DNA of 64,000 nt from Sycon ciliatum (lineage: Eukaryota; Porifera; Calcarea; Leucosolenida; Sycettidae): positions 47,370,490 to 47,434,489 of the forward strand of contig NC_088643.1 of NCBI RefSeq assembly GCF_964019385.1. The letters run 5' to 3'. The position numbers and the translations under genes were made by a program. Below are positions 59,925 to 64,000 of the stretch, piece after piece. Numbering within the stretch: position 1 is the stretch's first letter; every line of letters starts with the position of its first letter. The notes beneath the pieces are model-generated. The model saw nothing but the letters and a program-made list of their open reading frames with translations. It searched no databases and was not told where the DNA came from.

Positions 59925-59942
59925 TGGCGACCACGCCAGGAT
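59925..59942 (+). promoter_or_regulatory. Primer-binding-site-like sequence
   Basis: TGGCGACCACGCCAGGAT lies between the putative LTR and the gag start, as in BEL/Pao elements, which commonly have TGGCGACC here. Confidence 0.5.
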
Positions 59943-59956
59943 AGAGACGAGTGAAC

Positions 59957-62900
59957 ATGGATGAGGTAGAAGCGAAGCTGATCGCAAATGGTCAAGCTTA
60001 TGGCTACACTGGAGAGGCATTGCGTACTTACGTAGAGGAGCGTATCGAGAAGCACGAGGAGAAAGTGCGTGCAGACAGAGAGCGCGACGAACGAGCAGGA
60101 AGTAGATTGGAAAGGAAAGATGACGAGCAGCTGCTTGCGAGGATTGCAGATTTGGAGTTGCAAGTCCAGCACACACGAGAGACTCAGAGTGATGAGAGCA
60201 CTTTGTTGAATACGACGAATGGCAGTTTAGCGAGCAAGAGGGCTGCCATCAAGATGCCGAAGTTCGACGGTAAGCAGACTGTTGAGACCTATCTCGAACT
60301 GTTCGAGGATGTGGCAAAGCAAAATGAGTTCAGCGACGACGAGTACCTGATCCGCTTGCGCGTGGCTGTTGCTGGCAGCAAGTTGGAAGGTGCATGCTAT
60401 GGCTGCAACACCTTTGCCGAAGCGAAGCGCGAGCTGCTGATGGCGCATGGGAAGACCGCCGACAAAGCGTGGCAAGCCCTGATGGCCATACAGCAGAAAA
60501 GTGAGGAGAGTTTCTACCAGTTTGTGGTACGAGTGACGCGCGAGACGGAGAAGTGGGCAAAACTCGCCAGGCCTAGCCGTACCTCTAGCCGCGGACAAAT
60601 CGGTGAGCTGGACGACACTGAATTGTTCGGATGTGTCGTACGTCAAGTCCTGCTAGAAGCTGTGTCGGCAGAAACTAAGGCCTTCTTGATCGAGAAGAGA
60701 TGTTACACGAAGGACTTGAAGGCGTTTGCGGAGGATGGTATGGCTTACCAAACAGCCCACGGACGTAGCAAGCTGAAGCCTGCCAAGTCTAGCACCAGCG
60801 ACAAACGTATACCGTTTGCGTCGGCAGAGTGTTTGACGGTCAGCGTTGATGAGGCTAACAAGAAATTGTCAGCTATGGCGTCTGAGCACCGAAACGCGTA
60901 CGTCAAGGCAGAGGGACTGTGTTTCAACTGCCTGAGACCAGGACATCGAGTGATGAATTGTAAGAACAAGGGTCGTTGCAAGCACTGCAACAAGCGACAC
61001 CACAGTCTACTGCACAGAGAGGACAAACAGGTAACATCCGAACCGATAGCCGAATCGAAAGTCGGTACGTATGAATGTAGTGCAAACAGCGTGCACTTGA
61101 TGACCGGCGTGGCTGAGGTACAAGGACCTAGCCGAAAGGCCAGTGTACGCATATTCATCGACCCAGGTGCGCAGGCATCGTTCATCACCGCGCCACTGGT
61201 GAACTCGCTGCAACCGGCACACCTTGGATCGCAAACTGTCAGGCTGAAGGCGTTTGACGTGGAGCCGAAGTTTGAAAAGATGGACAGGTACCGTGTCACC
61301 ATCAAGGGTGCAACGAAGTCCATTTCCGTCAATGCCTGGCAAAAGAAGTCGCTAGGTCTCCGATTCGATCCGCTAGCAGACAGCACAATTGCACGTTGGC
61401 AGTCACAGGGATTGCAGCTGTCTGATGACTCGACAAAGGCCGGATCAAGCGAAGTGCACATGCTGATTGGAGCTGACTACTGCAATGAGTTCCTTCTCCG
61501 CAAGGAGCAAATCAATGGAGAGACGGCCTGGCACACTGAAATAGGCTGGGTGCTGTCAGGACCGGCTAATAGTGAAACCAAGTCAGCGACCGTCAGTGTG
61601 AGTTGTATTGAACTTGACCGACTGTGGAAGATGGAAGAGGTGCCGGAAATAGCTGATACGTTACCGGACTTCCCGATAGAGCGGCAAGGCCCTCATTACC
61701 AAGTGGGATTGCTATGGCGATCTGAGAAGCGTCCGCCAGCCAACCTAAACCAAGCGATGGCAGCGGCACAATCACTGCTGAAGCAGCTACAGAGACGAGG
61801 TCAACGTCCAGCGTATGATGACGTCCTCATCACTGAGTACTTGAAGCTGGATGCCATTGAAAAGGAACCGCATCCGGAGGAAGCCGGCTACTACATGCCG
61901 CATCATGCCGTATTCCGTAGCGACGCCTCAACGACGAAGACACGGGTCGTCTTCAATGCATCCGCCGCCTGCACCGGAGCACCATCCCTAAACGACATGG
62001 TCGATCCCGGGCCATCACTCCTACCGGATCTCACTGGTATCCTCCTCAGGTTCCGTGAGTATGAATGTGCTGTACAAGCCGATATTCGCAAGGCTTTTTT
62101 TATGATCGGAATGCGTGAAGAAGATAGGCCATATCTGCGTTTTGTTTGGCCTGAGATAGGTAGCGAAGAAATGTGTATCTGGCGTTTAAAGAAGCTGCCT
62201 TTTGGAGTGAATTGTTCTCCTTTCATACTTAGTGCTGTGCTGCGCTTTCATCTCGATAGTGCATTCGAGTCTGCTTCTGCTGCTGAGCGTGATATCATAG
62301 AGCTGCTGCTGCGTAGTTTTTATGTTGATGATTGCGTTTCTAGCTTGCCATGCTGTGCGGATGCTGAAAAGCTGCAGGAGTATAGCGTTAATGTTTTGCA
62401 GGGAGCAGGCATGGAGTTGCGGAAGTGGCGAGGGAACACGATGACCTCAGACCCCGAGGCTGGTTCCAAGGCACTGGGTATTGTGTGGAACACCGAGTCA
62501 GATTGTATTTCGGTGGCTGCGCTCGGTGATGTTGAGTGTCCCAAGGAAGTGTCTGGTTGGTCTCGTCGTGCTTTGTTGCGTTGTGTTGCCGCTGTGTTCG
62601 ATCCGCTAGGTTGGGCGTCACCCGCAGTTGTGCCAGGCAAGATGATGTTGCAAGAGAGTTGGAAGCTCGGCGGTGGTTGGGATGACCCATTCCCTATTGA
62701 TTTGGCTGTCCGATGTGCTTCATGGTGGGGAGAGCTCGCAGCGCTTTCTTCCGTTAAAATCCCCAGATGGATCGGGTGTACTCCAGATGCTCCAGTCACT
62801 TTGCATGTATTCTCAGATGCATCCGAGAAGGGCTATGGCTGTTGTTTCTATGTTGTGTCCGGTTTGACGTCTGCTTTGTTGTGTGCGAAGGCGAAGGTTG

Positions 62901-64000
62901 CACCTGTTGTACGTCCCACTCTTGCGCGTCTGGAATTGTCGGCTGTGTGTCTTGGCGTGAAGATGTTGTCCTTTGTCGTCAATGAATTGAGAGTGCCAAT
63001 TGAAAGGATTGTGGGGTGGACAGACAGCCTAACCACATGGCACTGGATCTCAAAGCCGTCGTATCACTGGAAGACGTATGTTGCTAATCGAGTTGCTGCA
63101 GTGCAAGAAGTTTCGCAGAAGCTGCAAGTAGAATGGCGTCACTGTCCAGGAGTTAGCAACCCTGCAGATCTTGTCTCGCGTGGTGTCCCAGTGTGTGACT
63201 TGCAGAAGGAGATGTGGCTGCATGGTCCGTCATGGTTGAGCGATGAGTCTCAGTGGCCACCAGTCATCTCGTTTCAGAGCACCAATGAGTCCGTCACCGA
63301 AGCACGCGTGTCGGCTGTGGAGGTTGACACTCCAGTTGTTTGGCCGTGGGAGAAGTTCTCCAAGTGGCAACGAGCTCGCGGTTTGGTCGCAAGTATGCTG
63401 TCATGGCGACACAAGGGTGTTTCGCGTGCAGAATTGATTCCATCTGCTGAGTCTGTGATGTTTCGCGCCATCCAAGAGCAATGCTTCCCCAAGGAGTTGT
63501 CCCAGTTGCGGAGCAAGGAGCCACTGAAGAAGGGTTCGAAGCTGTTCAAGTTGTCTCCGTTTCTGGATGAAGCTGGTTTGCTCAGAGTTCGTGGTCGTCT
63601 GCAGGAGAGCGACCTGTCCTACGAGGTTCAGCATCCGATCATCCTGGGCAGATGTCATCTAAGTGAGTTGTTTCTGCGTGATGCTCACCTTCAGCGAATG
63701 CACCAGGGTGTAGAGAGCGTGCTTGCGTTTCTACAACAGCAGTTCTGGATTCTCGGAGCTCGTCGGTTTCTTCGTAGCGTGTCGGAGAAGTGCATTGTTT
63801 GCCGCAGATTTCGCGCACAGACTGCTGCTGAAGAGATGCCGCCGTTGCCCTCAGACAGGGTGAAGCACCACCAGCCATTCGGTCTCACAGGTATTGATTA
63901 TGCAGGTCCGTTGTACGTGCGCAGTTCATCAAATGTTCAGAAAGTGTGGGTCGCACTCTTCGTGTGCGGTACTACTCGCGCAGTGCACCTAGAGCTCGTG
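59957..64000 (+). CDS. BEL/Pao retrotransposon gag-pol polyprotein, 3' truncated by window end
   Basis: An open frame of 1,348 codons from ATG 59957 to the edge, with no stop or frameshift seen. In order: a charged coiled N-terminus; a Gag capsid-like region from about residue 95 (KMPKFDGKQ); CCHC zinc knuckle C322-F-N-C with a second CxxC-HxxxxH motif; aspartic protease D402-P-G-A; reverse transcriptase with Y789-V-D-D; RNase H with FSDAS near 954; an HHCC integrase zinc-binding domain about 1244-1283; and the first 35 residues of the integrase core (GIDYAGPL, 1312 on). This protease-RT-RH-IN order with the A17-like protease is BEL/Pao. There is no env in view. Gag and Pol share one frame. 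The intact frame suggests a young, possibly active copy. Confidence 0.93.
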   Translation, partial: MDEVEAKLIANGQAYGYTGEALRTYVEERIEKHEEKVRADRERDERAGSRLERKDDEQLLARIADLELQVQHTRETQSDESTLLNTTNGSLASKRAAIKMPKFDGKQTVETYLELFEDVAKQNEFSDDEYLIRLRVAVAGSKLEGACYGCNTFAEAKRELLMAHGKTADKAWQALMAIQQKSEESFYQFVVRVTRETEKWAKLARPSRTSSRGQIGELDDTELFGCVVRQVLLEAVSAETKAFLIEKRCYTKDLKAFAEDGMAYQTAHGRSKLKPAKSSTSDKRIPFASAECLTVSVDEANKKLSAMASEHRNAYVKAEGLCFNCLRPGHRVMNCKNKGRCKHCNKRHHSLLHREDKQVTSEPIAESKVGTYECSANSVHLMTGVAEVQGPSRKASVRIFIDPGAQASFITAPLVNSLQPAHLGSQTVRLKAFDVEPKFEKMDRYRVTIKGATKSISVNAWQKKSLGLRFDPLADSTIARWQSQGLQLSDDSTKAGSSEVHMLIGADYCNEFLLRKEQINGETAWHTEIGWVLSGPANSETKSATVSVSCIELDRLWKMEEVPEIADTLPDFPIERQGPHYQVGLLWRSEKRPPANLNQAMAAAQSLLKQLQRRGQRPAYDDVLITEYLKLDAIEKEPHPEEAGYYMPHHAVFRSDASTTKTRVVFNASAACTGAPSLNDMVDPGPSLLPDLTGILLRFREYECAVQADIRKAFFMIGMREEDRPYLRFVWPEIGSEEMCIWRLKKLPFGVNCSPFILSAVLRFHLDSAFESASAAERDIIELLLRSFYVDDCVSSLPCCADAEKLQEYSVNVLQGAGMELRKWRGNTMTSDPEAGSKALGIVWNTESDCISVAALGDVECPKEVSGWSRRALLRCVAAVFDPLGWASPAVVPGKMMLQESWKLGGGWDDPFPIDLAVRCASWWGELAALSSVKIPRWIGCTPDAPVTLHVFSDASEKGYGCCFYVVSGLTSALLCAKAKVAPVVRPTLARLELSAVCLGVKMLSFVVNELRVPIERIVGWTDSLTTWHWISKPSYHWKTYVANRVAAVQEVSQKLQVEWRHCPGVSNPADLVSRGVPVCDLQKEMWLHGPSWLSDESQWPPVISFQSTNESVTEARVSAVEVDTPVVWPWEKFSKWQRARGLVASMLSWRHKGVSRAELIPSAESVMFRAIQEQCFPKELSQLRSKEPLKKGSKLFKLSPFLDEAGLLRVRGRLQESDLSYEVQHPIILGRCHLSELFLRDAHLQRMHQGVESVLAFLQQQFWILGARRFLRSVSEKCIVCRRFRAQTAAEEMPPLPSDRVKHHQPFGLTGIDYAGPLYVRSSSNVQKVWVALFVCGTTRAVHLELV

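Overview
This window is eukaryotic nuclear DNA, most likely from a marine invertebrate metazoan. The genes are split by GT-AG introns with consistent phases, and the proteins are animal orthologues (CENP-F, LIN54, TIPIN, DRAM/TMEM150, theta-class GST). The non-coding DNA is full of dinucleotide microsatellites, G-runs, foldback hairpins and MITE-like repeats. I cannot name the phylum. I saw no prokaryotic operon, CRISPR array or replicon feature.

Layout. 1-528 (minus): 5' end of a NIFK-like nucleolar RRM gene running off the left edge. 1037-8765 (plus): EBP2/EBNA1BP2-like ribosome-biogenesis gene, head to head with NIFK across about 0.5 kb. 11278-14191 (plus): TIPIN. 19687-24606 (plus): LIN54/tesmin-type CXC protein, with the N-terminus unresolved. 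28345-31389 and 32709-36247 (plus): two tandem DRAM/TMEM150-family membrane proteins, each with four coding exons, one of only 46 nt. 37852-52032 (plus): a 4,153-residue CENP-F orthologue whose first coding exon is 10.36 kb. 54387-58013 (minus): theta-like glutathione S-transferase. 59957-64000 (plus): gag-pol of a BEL/Pao LTR retrotransposon, open to the window edge.

Two genes make 60S ribosome-assembly factors (NIFK, EBP2), one a replication-fork protector (TIPIN), one the DNA-binding subunit of MuvB/DREAM (LIN54) and one a mitotic coiled-coil protein (CENP-F). So about half the window is growth and cell-cycle machinery, although adjacency alone does not show co-regulation.

The most unusual non-coding content is a family of tiny hairpin elements with ends CAAGAGT...ACTCTTG. 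They range from 33 bp to about 320 bp, and all eight copies I found are flanked by exact 7-bp direct repeats; one is nested inside another. Around them sit MITE-like elements with recognisable target-site duplications (TA, TTA, 6 bp, 8 bp), a 0.58-kb near-perfect foldback in a TIPIN intron, and a separate family of GGGAGTCG palindromes. Exon models come from reading frames, splice consensus and phase, without transcript data.
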